From NCBI GenBank assembly GCA_900073065.1, contig FJOG01000050.1, forward strand, positions 129,767-193,766: DNA of 64,000 bases, given 5' to 3'. The position numbers were made by a program, and so were the translations under genes. Of the stretch, positions 14,209 through 26,623 are shown piece by piece. Source of the stretch: Phialocephala subalpina. Its lineage: Eukaryota > Ascomycota > Leotiomycetes > Helotiales > Mollisiaceae. Below the pieces are notes generated by a model. That model ran no database searches, had not been told where the DNA came from, and was given only the letters and a program-made list of their open reading frames with translations. Each line of letters begins with the position of its first letter. Position 1 is the first letter of the stretch.

Positions 14209-15202
14209 TCACTCTTTGTTCGACACTTGACCCAAGATTTGTGCCTCGAGTGCTGCGACGGAGAATTGATTCGATTGTCCGACTTGAACGAAAGCTTGAA
14301 CGTTGGGCTGGATGATCAGAGCTGGGTCGTTGAAGTTCTGGGCGTTTCCAAAAGATGGGACAGAGACTCCTTGTGGCAAAAGGTTGAGTCCCTGAGCTTG
14401 GAGAGAGATGTTTCCACCCGGAGTGTATGAGCCCAAGTTTGGTGCAGGAAAGCCGGTTCCGGAAGCTTGAGCAGAGTTGAAGACAGCAGATGGGACGTCG
14501 TTCGCGATCGTCATGGTAGCTTGCTCGTTGATCTGGACGAAGACTTGTTCTTGGATGTTGGAGTTGGATTGCAGTTGGCGGACGAGGTATCGGTTGTTGC
14601 TGTTGTTGTTGCCGTTATTGTTATTGTTGTTGCCGTTATTGTTGTTGTTGCCCGAGTTGCGGTTATCGACTACTTCGGTGACGATGACTATCACTGTGTT
14701 CTGGAATATTGTTAGACATAATTCATGTTAGGACGAGAGAATGAAGACATACCACATTGCTGTTAAGGTTGTTGAAGGTGTTTATCCGAATGTTGTCAAT
14801 CGCAAACTGCAACTCCTGCTGAGCCAAGATCTGGAGTTGGATAGCCTGAGAAAGAGCGATCTCCTGCTCCAGAATCTGCTGTTCGAGCGCAGGCGAGTTG
14901 TTGATCTGGAGGATGGTGATTTGTTCCTGGATGATTTGGACGTTGGCTTTGTAGTTGCCGTTGAAGTTGTCTTTGCTGTTGCCGAACTTGTTGGCGCGGG
15001 GCATGATCGGGGAGGCGGGCCAGTTGACACCACGCGCAGCATGTGTGATGGCTTCTCCTCGTGCCTCGACCTCCCTTTGGAATCTTGAGTGAAGTTGAGG
15101 GGCTGTTTGTGTGTTAGTCTTGTCCAAGTGAGTGAGGAGAGGAAACTTACCAGCAGCGGCAGTGGCAATCAAGCCGAAGACAGATAATGTGTTGAAGAGC
15201 AT
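14209..15202 (-). CDS. Secreted Gln/Asn-rich protein
   Basis: Predicted 297-aa extracellular protein. Three exons: 15151-15202, 14753-15102 and 14209-14700, with 48- and 52-nt GT-AG introns in matching phase. Exon 1 is a signal peptide (MLFNTLSVFGLIATAAA). The middle part (about residues 55-125) is dominated by Gln, Ile and Leu in a pattern such as QIIQEQITILQINN, which suggests a long amphipathic helix or beta-stacking segment. It is followed by a pure Asn/Gly tract encoded by aac/ggc trinucleotide repeats (14585-14655), then by a Gln/Asn/Phe-rich tail. No cysteine framework or enzyme motif is seen. Family unknown to me; a cell-wall, adhesive or self-assembling role is inference only. Confidence 0.8.
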
Positions 15203-16892
15203 GATGGATGTTAAGTTTAAGACTGAAGGATAGATAAGTAAATTAAAAGAATGTTTGTAAAGTAAAAATGACTGTGGCGGCCGCTGGGGCGCTCGTGAAA
15301 AGAATGGGAGAGGTAGTGGGCACTGGAAAGGTATTGGAAGTGGTGCTGGTCGGGAAAACTTGAAGGAAGCTGATCAAGAGTTATTATACTTATTCCCTCT
15401 CACCCCCTCCCTGTGAGTGATCTCTCCGGAACCAACATCAGCCGCTCATGAACCTACCCCGGAGCCTGGGCACATCCAAGTTTATTTGACATAGGCTCAG
15501 CCGCGACGTGGGTGCATCCCTTCCAAGACTCCTTCTTGGTCCTCTAAGCTTAATGCGCACATCAAGGCTTGTTCATAGTCCAAGAACATTGTACTCCCAA
15601 GAACCCCTGTCGCTGTCTTTCGGTGTAAGCATAATTGCCAAGTCGGCTCAAAAAAGTCTGACGTCTGGGCATGCACTGACACCGTCCCATGGAGAACAGA
15701 CGGGATGACAGGAAACCGTTCCACTGAGAAGCTTAAAATAACGTTTGGCCAATTGAGGATGTTCAAAGCAAGTCGAAACGTCGATGCGCACAAAGCTTGG
15801 CGAGTCAAGCCCTGTCATTCTCGAGACCCCGCCGAAACCCATCTGGTGTCAACGGATGAAGTGTCGAAGACTTCGGAACGCCGAAGGTGAGAGATGGCCC
15901 AATTGAGCTGTCAAACACGATAGAACGATAATATAGCTGGTAAGATAAAGACAAATGCAGGGTTTGGTCCGAACACTAGATCAGATATCCCATCTTGGGG
16001 CTCAAGGCAGCTGCCTGAGGCGTGACATCTCCCAAGTCTGGAGAATCGGAGAAACGGTTCAGCCATGAACCCTCAGGGATGAAGTGTCGTTGCAGCTGTC
16101 GTGCTCAGCCACGATATTATTGCCTGTGCGACGGGAATGGCATCAAATTCTCGTCTCCAAGCCGAATGGGATGAGAGTACCATGGAACAGCATACCGGTT
16201 TCTGCGGCTATTAGAACCAATTGGCTGGATGATTAGATCTTCATCGATCATAAGCTTTCAGCTAAACATGAAGTGATTCCGGATGAGTTTACAACGAGAT
16301 GATGAGGAGAACAGCGTCGTTGAATCTCCCTCATCAAGGATACTCGTAACGCACTGCATTTTCGCTTTTACGGAAATGATGTGATGAGTTACACCAGACG
16401 AGTCATCCAAAGGTTCTTTTGGAGACGAGAAAAGACGAGTGTCTGACCACGCGCTGGTGTGATCGTTGACTCTCAGCCGGCGAAGGAGTTTTGTCGCAGA
16501 CCATGGAGATCCTAATGCAACCGGCGAGAGAACATGCCGAACGAGATTTTTGCACACTGATATATCGCCAAGACACCTTGAGTCGAGTGGCGAAGTCTCG
16601 CGAGAGATTGTGGTCTCTCCAGGATGCGTTTCAAACGTTTTCGAATGTCCTGATGAAAGACGGTGAGCAATTGACGATGTTGGTGATGAACGATGAAGAT
16701 GTTCAGCCTCCTCAGAGCCAAAGAAAAATCCTCGACCACCAAAGCAGCCTAGCTTCCCGTCATGTGACGCACTATCTTCGCTCCCGCCAATTGGCTTGAG
16801 CTTTTCATCGGCAAAAAATAAAAATTTCCAAAAGCTTCACGATAGCACAAAACACCTCTGCACAGTCAATCTTTCGCACAATACACGCAGAG
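15203..16892. other. Intergenic, no supported gene
   Basis: About 1.7 kb between the divergent Q/N-rich and fibrillarin genes. A pyrimidine-rich patch near 15380-15420 precedes the Q/N-rich gene. Frames at 15497-15808 (-) and 16258-16557 (-) have no recognisable content. Confidence 0.5.
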
Positions 16893-18071
16893 ATGGCATT
16901 CACACCAAGAGGAGGTCGCGGTGGCGGAGATCGTGGCGGACGAGGAGGTTTTGGCGGTGGACGAGGTGGTGATAGAGGCGGTCGCGGTGGTTTTTCGAGA
17001 GGTGGTGGCAGAGGTCAGTTTCATCTTCCTGCGAGCTCGAAATGCTCCTTCAATGGGCAATTCGAGGTCGCAAACATCCCCTGTGCTTGCGCAGAGTTCT
17101 TGGAGCAAATGTAGCTGACCGGAGGGTAAGGAGGTCGAGGTGATAGCAGAGGCGGTCGTGGAGGAAGAGGCGCACCTCGAGGCCGTGGTGCACCAAGAGG
17201 ACGTGGAGGAGCTGGTGCCAAGGGTGGTGCGAAGACCATTATTGTATGTTTACCCCTCTTCGAATGCCTCTGGCGCAATGCTGATAGCCCCAGGAACCCC
17301 ACAGACACGCAGGTATCTTCGTCGCTCGCGGCAAGGAAGACATGTTGGTAACCAAGAACCTCTCACCCGGCGAGTCCGTCTATGGCGAAAAGCGCATCTC
17401 AGTCGAGAACGCCGGTCCAGCAAACGCAGACGGCACCCCCAGCACAACCAAAGTCGAATACAGAGTCTGGAATCCCTTCCGAAGCAAGTTGGCTGCTGGT
17501 GTCTTGGGCGGTTTGGACGAGATCTTCATCAAGCCCGGAGCGAAAGTCCTATACCTCGGTGCTGCATCTGGAACCTCCGTTTCGCACGTCGCAGATATCG
17601 TTGGTCCTACCGGAACTGTTTTCGCTGTCGAGTTCTCGCATCGTTCGGGTCGTGATTTAATTAATATGGCCACACACCGCACAAACGTTATTCCCATCAT
17701 CGAGGACGCCCGTCACCCGCTCCGATACAGAATGCTGGTTTCTATGGTCGATGTTATCTTCGCAGATGTTGCCCAGCCAGATCAAGCCCGTATTGTTGGA
17801 TTGAACGCACATTTGTTCTTGAAGGTTGGAGGCGGTGTTGTGATTTCCATCAAGGCAAGCTGCATCGACAGTACCGCTGCACCAGAAGCTGTTTTCGCAC
17901 GGGAAGTTGCCAAGTTGAGAGAGGAGAGAATCAAGCCGTTGGAGCAATTGACTTTGGGTAAGCATATCCCTCCCTTAAATTCCTGTCGAGGCAGTCGCTA
18001 ACCACATTCCAGAACCTTTCGAGAGAGATCACGCAATGGTCGTCGGCCGCTACGTTCGCTCTACCACCTAG
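16893..18071 (+). CDS. NOP1: Fibrillarin, rRNA 2'-O-methyltransferase of box C/D snoRNPs
   Basis: Predicted 318-aa nucleolar protein that methylates ribose 2'-hydroxyls of pre-rRNA, guided by box C/D snoRNAs with Nop56, Nop58 and Snu13; the family also methylates a glutamine of histone H2A. Four exons: 16893-17013, 17131-17243, 17294-17957 and 18013-18071. Residues 1-75 are the Gly/Arg-rich domain ([17 protein letters not shown] and onward), split by two introns. The catalytic domain starts near [19 protein letters not shown]-binding motif I is [15 protein letters not shown], with [13 protein letters not shown] and the family end [13 protein letters not shown]. Length and motifs match typical fibrillarins and no lesion is seen. 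This is the one clear housekeeping gene in the window. Confidence 0.97.
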
Positions 18072-20938
18072 ATACCTACGCAATCCAATTCGCGTTTGGT
18101 AATGACTTCGAGCTGCACAAAAAAGTAGCATGGACCAGGATGGGTGGGCAAAGCTCGAGTTGGCTTGATGAGCGTGCTTGGGGAACGGGGCTTTGAGTTG
18201 CACGCTGCGTGGTTTTCTCATTGTTTGGATAGGTTGTCTTTGATTGCTCTGGTGTAAATACTCAGGTCCTGGCGTTCAGGTCTTGCACACGGTTACTCTA
18301 AAATGGACATTGTACAGCAATGCATATCATCAAAAGCATCGTTCATCCCCTCTTTTTTCCCGAGGGCTTAATTAACACTCTTGATTCTGGCCGTCTCCTC
18401 ACAAAATTCCTCACCCCTCTTTTTAAATCAAGTTAGCAGGGGTCAAACTCTCTACTTCGGCACATTCCTCAAGATCTCACGGAGGATTCATCCATGACAT
18501 AAATCAGACGCTGAAGACCGCACGCTTCCAATCTTTTCACATCACTGTTCTTTCCCTACAATCTGGATACCAAAACCTGTTGCCAAAATAGAAGCAAGAG
18601 AGGTCGGCAAGTTTACCTCATCCACTTTGCCAACTCGGGGTTAGCACAGAAACTCACGGACCGACCATCGCCTACAGTGGAGAGGATCATGAATGAAGAG
18701 GACTAGAGAGGAACGGATGGAGAGTATGTGGATTGGTGGAGAGAATAGGAAGAATGTTGTGATGGAGTGGATCCTATGGTGGAGAGAATGCTGTGCTGGA
18801 GAGGAGAGGATTGGATGGACAGAATTTGAGAGGATTTGATTTAGAATTTCTATGGAGTATGTTTGAATGGGAACTGCAGCAAGGTAGAGCTATCGGGATG
18901 AGTGGGTATTGTCCTAGAGGCGAATCCTAATGCATGGTCTTGATCGAAGATCTTGTCTATGCGGAGCATCTTCTCCGCTGAGGTATTTTCTATAGGAATC
19001 TCGATGGGATTTGTACATTGACATGAATGGAAATCCTTCAAGTGTGCGTCAATAATGCTTAATCGTACGAGAATCATACGAGGATCGTCAAGCATCTGCA
19101 CCACCTCTTGTTGTGAATGGACAACTGACAAGACCAAGGACCTCAAGCTCCGCGGCTTGCGCGTAGGAATTCAACAACGACCCGAGAGTAGAAGGTGAAA
19201 ACGATAGAGATTCTTGGTTATTGAACGTCTTCTCATTTCTTTGTTTCCTTCTTCGACCGTGGTCTTTCCCTGCAGTGCATAGGATATTCAATCCCTGGCA
19301 GAGCCTCTCCCTCACCGATGATCTTCTTCCTTTCTTCCTTTCTGAGGTTTCATGCTCGAGGCTCCAAGGGAGTTCTCCTCCATCTTCTCCACACGAAGTT
19401 GTGCTAAACGAGGCAGGAGAATGAATAGAGAAGGTTGCCGCTTTTCCGATGGATAGCTGGTGTGCTTCTGCTTCCTGCTGAATAAAGAATGCTTGGCAAC
19501 TTTGACGGACGTCACCTGTTGTAGATAAACAGGGGGAGAAATAAGATTTGATGGTCAGGGCGTGCAGCTGGCGTGTTGGATCCTAAATTGGGGGCGCTTT
19601 GAGGCTTCAAATCGTCGAGTACAGCGGGGAGCGGGAGCAAAAAGGCAGTCACAGCCAAATGCAGGGTCGTGCAGGAAAACGTGGCAATGTAATGCATGAG
19701 TCTCCACTCGAACAAGATGGTAAATGCCACCGTGTCCAAGATCTGCTCAAGTCTGAAACAAGAGGAGCCGATTGAGAGCAGATTGAGAGCAGATTGACAC
19801 ATTCAAACATGTCTTGTGATGGCTTGAGTTATATTCTGCGCGAAGGGTTTTCAAGGCAGCCTCGCTTCTGTGCATTTGCACCTATGTTGGAAATCAAGTA
19901 TAGAACATCGACAGTCGCATACCATTGGCAGAGGCCGGGAAGGCAGTTGAGGAGGTGAAGCTTAAGAGAGGAGAAGATTAGCACTGTCATCAGCGACGGT
20001 TATCCCACTTCTGCACTGCAGCTCACAGCGGCAGGCTTAGACATTAGATTAGTGGATATCATCATCCAATCTCGAAGCCACAACCGTTCACTTGTTGGTC
20101 TCGATGAGATGAATCGACCTCAGCCCAACGGTGAGTCTTGAAATCAACTAACTCAATACTTGCTCAAGACGATGTCGCAACGTCGTTTGAGCATGATTCT
20201 ACTTAGATCTCACCGCTCTAAAAAAGCAGCTTTTCATGAGTAAAAATCAACAATGTTGGATGTTTCTCGATCTCAGATATTGCCCGACGAGGAGCGAAAG
20301 AAAACGTAGCACGAGTCACTACTAGCAGGAGGCAACGAAGCGGAGATTTTCCTGCGATTATAGTGGTGCTGATGTCTAGAACAAGCATCGAATCCTATCG
20401 TTCGAGAAGAGTAACCTCCGCAGATCTTACTGAATCGGAGAATTTCTTGTGATCTATGGTGTAAGGTGTGGACGTGCCGCTATGGAGCGAATAGCGCGTG
20501 AGGCATGGATTATGGTGCATCGGAGATTTCCCCAGAAGTACTTCGCTGGAGGCGGGCAGGTGGAGTTGATGGCCGGACATTTATCTGACCTGTGACCTGA
20601 CAGCTGGGCGCCTGTGTGGTTCTAGAACGAATATCAAACGTCTGTTGAGTGAATAGGAACGCCTAGAACCTTGGAGCGAAGATCTCTGCTAGTTTAAAGG
20701 TATGATTAGCAAGGCGTACCGCAGACAGACCGAATGTTCAAACTAATCCCATATCATGAATTTCCCATTCTGATAGTAAGAATGATCTCCAAGGTGTTAT
20801 GCTTGCCGGCCGTTGTTGGAACAGGATCCGACTGCATGAAATCAAGTGACCTGAAAGAAATGTAGGAGGAGCAACACGAGTTGAAGGCACTGGAGAAAAC
20901 AGGGAGAATGCATATCTGAGATCTATGCAACGAAAGCC
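18072..20938. other. Long gene-poor interval
   Basis: About 2.9 kb downstream of fibrillarin. Frames are short (at most 98 aa) and none is recognised. The stretch 18650-18850 is purine-rich with many imperfect 'tggagag' units. No tRNA-like box A/B pair was found by eye. Confidence 0.5.
18650..18850 (+). repeat. Imperfect purine-rich 'tggagag' repeats
   Basis: Units such as gtggagag, atggagag and tggagagaat recur about ten times in 200 bases with G/A bias on the plus strand. This looks like a degenerate minisatellite; no coding frame follows the unit length. Confidence 0.5.
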
Positions 20939-20947
20939 GTCATTGGA
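20939..20947. repeat. Left 9-bp target-site duplication (gtcattgga)
   Basis: The nine bases gtcattgga immediately before the MITE recur exactly at 21535-21543 immediately after it, as expected for a target-site duplication of Mutator-type length. The exact boundary is ambiguous by two or three bases because the terminus shares flanking bases. Confidence 0.8.
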
Positions 20948-21534
20948 GGCGAGTGGTACAGGGGCGCACTGCGTATTTTACAGTGGCGCACTACGCTCAG
21001 CGCAGTGCGCACCCCTAATATTTTAAGAAGGCTCGCCTTCTGATTGGGCATATATATCCTGATTCTGACTCGAGTCGGCCTTAGAAGTCAAGTTCTAAAA
21101 GAGAAAATTGAGGTTATTTACACTTATACCCTATAAATTATGCCCGACCCTAGAGACTAATAATAGCTTTTTACTCTTAAAATGGCTTTCGAACTCGAAG
21201 TATACGTATTTTTTATTTAGAGCTTCTACTTTTAAACAAATAAAAGACTTCTTTTTAATTGCTCGAATTAAAATATTAAAGATATACTATAAGCTTAAAA
21301 GTATACTTTTAATTAAAATCGAGATAAACTTATAATCACTTAATTAGGACGAGTCTATTCAGCTGATAACTTATGCCTCGAAAAAGAAGATAAGTCTTAG
21401 AGATAATAACGCCTTAAGCTCCTACTTCCTCCGCCAATCAAATGCTTCCAAGTTGTAAAAATATTAGGGGGGCGTACTGCGCTGAGCGTAGTGCGCCACT
21501 GTAAAATACACAGTGCGCCCCTGTACCACTCGCC
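20948..21534. mobile_element. Non-autonomous DNA transposon (MITE) with ~80-bp terminal inverted repeats
   Basis: The left end starts ggcgagtggtacaggggcgc and the right end is its inverted copy. About 80 bases match with only a few differences, some of them C/T or G/A changes. A 9-bp direct repeat flanks the element. The interior (about 21040-21450) is AT-rich and has no transposase frame; the short open frame at 21108-21335 is compositional noise. Long termini, a 9-bp duplication and no coding capacity fit a Mutator-like (MULE-derived) MITE whose core was RIP-mutated. The superfamily assignment rests on the duplication length only. Confidence 0.85.
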
Positions 21535-21543
21535 GTCATTGGA
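21535..21543. repeat. Right 9-bp target-site duplication (gtcattgga)
   Basis: Exact copy of the nine bases at 20939-20947, placed directly after the right inverted terminus. Confidence 0.8.
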
Positions 21544-23430
21544 GGCACCAAGTTCTAATTCTTGTTTGGAAAATTTGAAATGGTCATTGGTCGGACGGCC
21601 ACAGTCCTCGGCAGGAGTTGACGTTGTAGCAAACATTAGTAAGTAGGGGACTACCGAATTGGCACAGATTCCGTACAAGCTGGGCTGACCGGGCACCAGG
21701 ATTCAGGGTATTGCTGCACCCACTACAACGTATCGAATGATATATACCCTCTGCGAGCTCCCTTCCCGCGGATCATTGTCGGCTCTTATTGTTTGCCTCA
21801 GAGATGGGACGGATGCTGAATGATAGCGGGGGAGGTTTCTAATGTACCCAGGTACTTGGTGACATTCCGATACCGCAATTCGATAGTTAAAGGGTTTGAC
21901 GATGCAACCGTCATCATACGGCAGTCGTCGCCAGTATCCAGGTTCGAATCGTTCGATATCGTTGCTGGCTTGGTTGCTGGCGAGCACGGACTGAGTCCTT
22001 TGGCCAGGCGGGAGAGTGGAGGGTTGTTCCCGACCGAGGAAAGCATGCCGAAAGACGTGCAGGAGAAGGAGAAATATGGCGGTAGTGGTTGGGCTAGTCC
22101 CTTGGTATCGTCGATAGTGGAGCATGGCTTTTGGTGTTTAGCACATCTGCAGGGTCTTCCATTCACGGACGAAGTGTCAAGGGACAAGGAGACGTGGTGA
22201 TACTGACGCAGTGGTGTTTATTCTTGGAAGTGAAAAAGGAAAGAGAGTAAGAGAAGGGGGTGTAGTTGCTTTGAGATGCCTGAGAATGGACTAGTGCCTT
22301 GGCGTTCTGAGCTTACTTGGACTTTCGCCATGCAAAAGACCTCTCGAGAGCCTCCTTCCGAGCTTCGTCTTCTCTTCCTAGCAAACAATCTCGAAGCTTC
22401 ACCAAATATTATGATTGTGGAGGTAGGCGTAAGTTACTACGCCAAATATCGCTCTCCAAACCCCGATCATATCCCGGAGGGATGCCATGCAAGATTTGCA
22501 GGCTTTCCCGGTTTCCGACGACCCTCTCCGCCTAGTGTTCCCGACAGGTCACTTCTGTTGCAGCAGCCGAGTGCCCATATTCAGTGGAGGAGAGGAGGAG
22601 TGCTTGCGCTGAGACAAGGGTGAAGTTGCCCGGCGCTCGGGTTACTACCCTGTGCATCGTTTGTGCCACAACGTTTTCAGGGTCCTATCCAAGATCTGAG
22701 ATCAAGCTTGGTCGATTAGCTCACCGGATGTTCAATCTGCCTCTTTCCAACTCGCTGCAGAAGCGCCATCAGCAAAGGTGTAGGACTGCTGCGAAGCGAC
22801 TTTTATATATTGCTTCTTCTTTTGCGCGAAAGGACAACCAACCTAGACCATTGTTGCGGATGGAAATGTGGGGGAGCATGAAGATCTCGAACGTCAGAAC
22901 CTCGCGTTGTACAAAGCCATGGGTCTCCCCCTCCTCTTTCACCCACCTTTGTGTGACAACTGTTGTTGGGCAAACTTGTCGTCTGAACCAGCCATACTGA
23001 CTTCCTGGGCTTGAAGATATGAGATTGTCCCTGATATGCGGTAGCGCCGGGCTTCCCGTCAACTTTTCGATACAGCACGGTTTTATCTGCCCTCTTCACT
23101 TCGTATGCCGCTTAGGATTTTCGCCGCCTCGAGCAAGCAAATATGCAGAACCAATCAGACTTCTTATCGAATCCACCTCGTCACACATTTCCACTCTTCC
23201 AGCCTCTATCGACGTAGCGAATTCTGTCAAATCGAGCCTAGTCTACCCCATGCAGAAATCCATCACTGCAGCAAATCTCTCCATAGGCAGACATGCCATA
23301 ATCATCTATCGCTGGCACTTATATAGCTTGTTCGTGCTCCCCAAAATCGGCTGCCCTCTCTCTTGTGTTTATCTGTTCATGTCCTCCGAGGTTTGTACCA
23401 TCTTCCACGTCCACAACCAGTCCTGACACC
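21544..23430. other. Intergenic with possible decayed coding remnant
   Basis: About 1.9 kb without an intact gene. Between about 22480 and 23000 (+) short frames carry zinc-binding-like pieces: MPCKICRLSRFP, then YYPVHRLCHNVFRVL, then HPPLCDNCCWANL. They lie in different frames with stops between them. Such C-x2-C and VHxxC segments occur in some fungal F-box-type proteins, so this may be a relic. I could not build a spliced model. Confidence 0.3.
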
Positions 23431-25019
23431 ATGGTTCAAATGCCATGTGGAGATAGTACTGGCGTATACTATATCGTGGTATCTAGCTTGCCTTTCAAAG
23501 CTTCTTGGCAGAAATTGAAAGACTTTATCAGATATCCAGCCACTGGTGGCTCCATCAATGTTGATCATGTTCATATCTACCCGAACTCAACTGACGGGTG
23601 GGTCAAAATCCATGGAAAAGAGGACGCGCGAAAGGCTTTTGGTAAGCTTGATTTCTGCATCCTGTGGCAAACTGTACTAAATACCAACAGAATACATGAA
23701 TGGACCCACTGGGGTATTCGATGGACGACCACTACAGGTTGATGACCGCAACAGATGGGGACCCGTGACTCTCCGTGATGAGGCACCAATCCATACTTCA
23801 GCTCGACACGAATATTATGCCTCCACGCACCAGGTCCAGAGCACATCCTCATGCGCAGGAAGCGATCAGCGAGACAATCTTAGCTTTACGTCGTACCAAC
23901 CGTCCGAGGATGTAAGTCATTCTGCCACACCCATTGATCGTTGCTAACAAGTTGCAGTGGAGCAGCCAAGTAGAATCGCAGCAAGTAAACTATTCCCTTG
24001 TATCACCAGTATACTCGACTGGTTCAGGCAACTTCCAAGCCTCTCCGATGTACAACCCCACACTATGTTCATTTGCGAACCAGCAGGTCAACTATGGCCC
24101 CATGTCTACTCAGCACATGGGCTACACCATGTCCGTAGCAACTCCTCCTGCAACGCCAACATATCAGCAGGCGATTCCAATGACGTACACATGTCTCATG
24201 CCTGTCAATGTCATTGCCTCCTCACATCCACCTCTTCAACCTCAGTATCAATACCCGACACCGGCACAGGAACCCGCCTGTGTTGTCCACACTGAAGCTC
24301 GAAAGATCATCATTTGCCATCTACCTCACTCGACTACCGAGAAACAACTTCAGAGTTTGCTTGAAAAGGCAGCTCAGTGGTCAAAGCCGCGTTCAAACAG
24401 CCCGCCCGAGGAGTATCCGATTGAATATTTTGAGATTCCCAGATATCCGGATGGCAAAGTCAAGGGACATGCTTTTGCCGTTTTCTTTTCTCCCCGTATC
24501 GCCCAACGAGTTGTTGCGGCACTTGATGGGAAGGAGGTCCAGCGTAGACCGTTGAGGGTTAAATTCACCAAGGAAGGCGCTGAAACCTTTGGAGGAAGTT
24601 CGTCCGCACTCGGCGAACAACAAGAACAGGAATTACAGACGTACTCCACTCCGTCTCCCACGATACCACAGACATACGAGTATCCTCTCAACTCGGCGGA
24701 ACTTGCGTCGAAGTTTGGCAATATGTATCTGAAAGGCCCCGGCCCTGCGGCTGGGTGTGCTACGACCACCGACTTGGAGACCAGGAGAGAGAAGCGTGAG
24801 AAAGGAAGATCACGGACTCACGAGAAAAGCAATGACGCTGATGATGAGGGAGAGCGAAGCTCTAAGCATAAGTCCGCCAGCCATACTCGTGTCCATGAGA
24901 AAGGCATCGATACTGAAAGCGAACGAGAAAAGACCTCAAAGTCTAAATCGAGCAGCTACACTCGTGCTCCGGTGGTCGTTGATGGTACTGGACAGTCTGG
25001 AAGAAGACGACATCGCTAG
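23431..25019 (+). CDS. RNA-binding protein with two RRM-like domains
   Basis: Predicted 497-aa protein with three exons: 23431-23641, 23691-23911 and 23958-25019. The start ATG gives MVQMPCGDSTGVYYIVVSSLP. The first RRM-like domain (about residues 11-90) has YYIVVSSLPF as RNP2-like strand and DGWVKIHGKEDARKAF as RNP1 region. After a Tyr/Gln/Pro-rich linker, the second (about residues 265-360) has KIIICHLPHSTTEKQLQSLL and GHAFAVFFSPRIAQRVV, then RPLRVKF. The RNP1 sequences lack some canonical aromatic positions, so binding may be weak or protein-directed. The tail is Ser/Lys/Arg/Glu-rich with HEK repeats, like splicing-associated proteins. The specific role is unknown. Confidence 0.82.
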
Positions 25020-26623
25020 TAGTTCCGGTGTTGCACTTTTCCAGTGTATGGGGTACGGAAAAGCAGGTTCGAAAAGTTGACGCATACTGGGGACATACAT
25101 ATCATGTTTCTGTTGGCATTGAAGGCGCTCGAGCGCCTGTTGGACATTATGGTCCCGTAAAGCATCATGAATAGATTTTGGGATCTTCTCTCTGGCACTG
25201 AGATTCGAGATTCTCATAATTTCCGACTCAGACGTGCATAACTTTCACGACTTCTGTACCTCTGAAACTGCGATCGCTGATGACAGAGATCTCGAGACGG
25301 AGTTGATGCGTGCTGGTCACTGGCATTGCCGAGTAGCTCTTTCCTCGACTCCTTGAGGCTCCACAGTGCTTCCAAAGCCCTACGAGTTATCCCATGCATG
25401 GAGAGACAATTTGACAGGAAGACGTTATCTGTTTACTTCCAGCACTTTCCAGCCCCTTTCAACAATTGACTTCTTCACACTCATGTCTATGATAGGCTTA
25501 AAGTTTGCTGGTCTCCAGATCCCACAGGATGTTACCACCCAAGAGGATAAGGCCTGGAGTGAAGTGGCACGCGGCACGGATATCCAACTTTGACCGTGAG
25601 TAAATGTCCTTTAGATGTAGGGGCAACGAGAGGCCGAAGAAATGATGATCTGATTCTAGACTAGGGGAGAATGAGTGTTTGCTACTGCAAAAGAAAGGCA
25701 AGGCGGGAACCCTAGGCGGCAGCATTTTTTTGAAAGAGGCTGCACGCTTTGACTGCCTGCTCGCTTCTGAAAGCTATTAGGCTCCCTCAAAAGGCGTGAT
25801 TTCCTAGCACTCCTCCACTTAATTCCCAATCAGCTCAGTCTCGATGCCATGCCGTCAAGATTCGGCAGGATCCCGACAAGCTCAAAATGCCCCGCCGGCG
25901 ATGCTAGACGCCATTCCTAGAAAACGACATCATAACGACAGAACTCGCACCAGAATAAACCATGTCACGAATATCCAACCACCACTCTGCCGTCCAAATA
26001 ATCAAATGACATTTCAGACTCCCGAAAGAAGCAGCAAGTTTGACGCGAGCGCCAAGGAGCGCCGCTGAGTTCATCACCGCCAAAGAAAATTCAACCCTGC
26101 AAACAATCTCAACTCTACCAGCAACATCCCACCGGGCTTTGCTCGAGCCACAGCACCACGCATGTCTTCTGTGGCCTCACGTTTATGGCGCTACCCGGTC
26201 AGTAACTTGGCTGACGCTCTTGCACCTGCTGACCCATATCAGAATCTCGCTATAGAGCACAACCTTAAAAACTCTGCATTGCTCATTCCATTCACAAATC
26301 CACTCGAAAGAAGAGGAGCCTTCCTCGAACTTTGCGCCTATATAAAATAGTTTAATATATAACAATTTATATCAATAGATACTCTTTTATATAAGTTATA
26401 AATTAAGCTCCTTTATAGTTAGGCTTAAGACGTTGTGCGTTAAAGAGGCTTTTCTAAAAATTGCGATTTTTCGGTTTTTGGGGTGTTACATAACTAGTGT
26501 GTATCGTTTACCTGAGACCCTGCAAGCCGATTACTAATTACCTGCCCCTCCATCTACCATCGCAGATAATCGTAACTTCACCTTACTCAACTAAATCTCC
26601 ACAATACCATCCCACTGAACAAT
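25020..26623. other. Intergenic, no supported gene
   Basis: About 1.6 kb. Small frames only. A short AT-rich patch (26335-26480) follows a 62-codon frame at 26162-26350 that I could not relate to anything. Pyrimidine-rich sequence precedes the next gene. Confidence 0.5.

Noticed and set aside
17140..17655. 171-codon plus-strand frame overlapping fibrillarin
   Set aside because: It is out of frame with the fibrillarin exons and arises from the GAR-domain repeats.
21108..21335. 75-codon frame inside the MITE
   Set aside because: The Lys/Ile/Leu/Phe-rich text comes from A/T-saturated sequence and has no transposase motif.
21930..21965. tRNA-like T-loop (ggttcgaatc)
   Set aside because: No box A, acceptor stem or anticodon arm could be paired around it.
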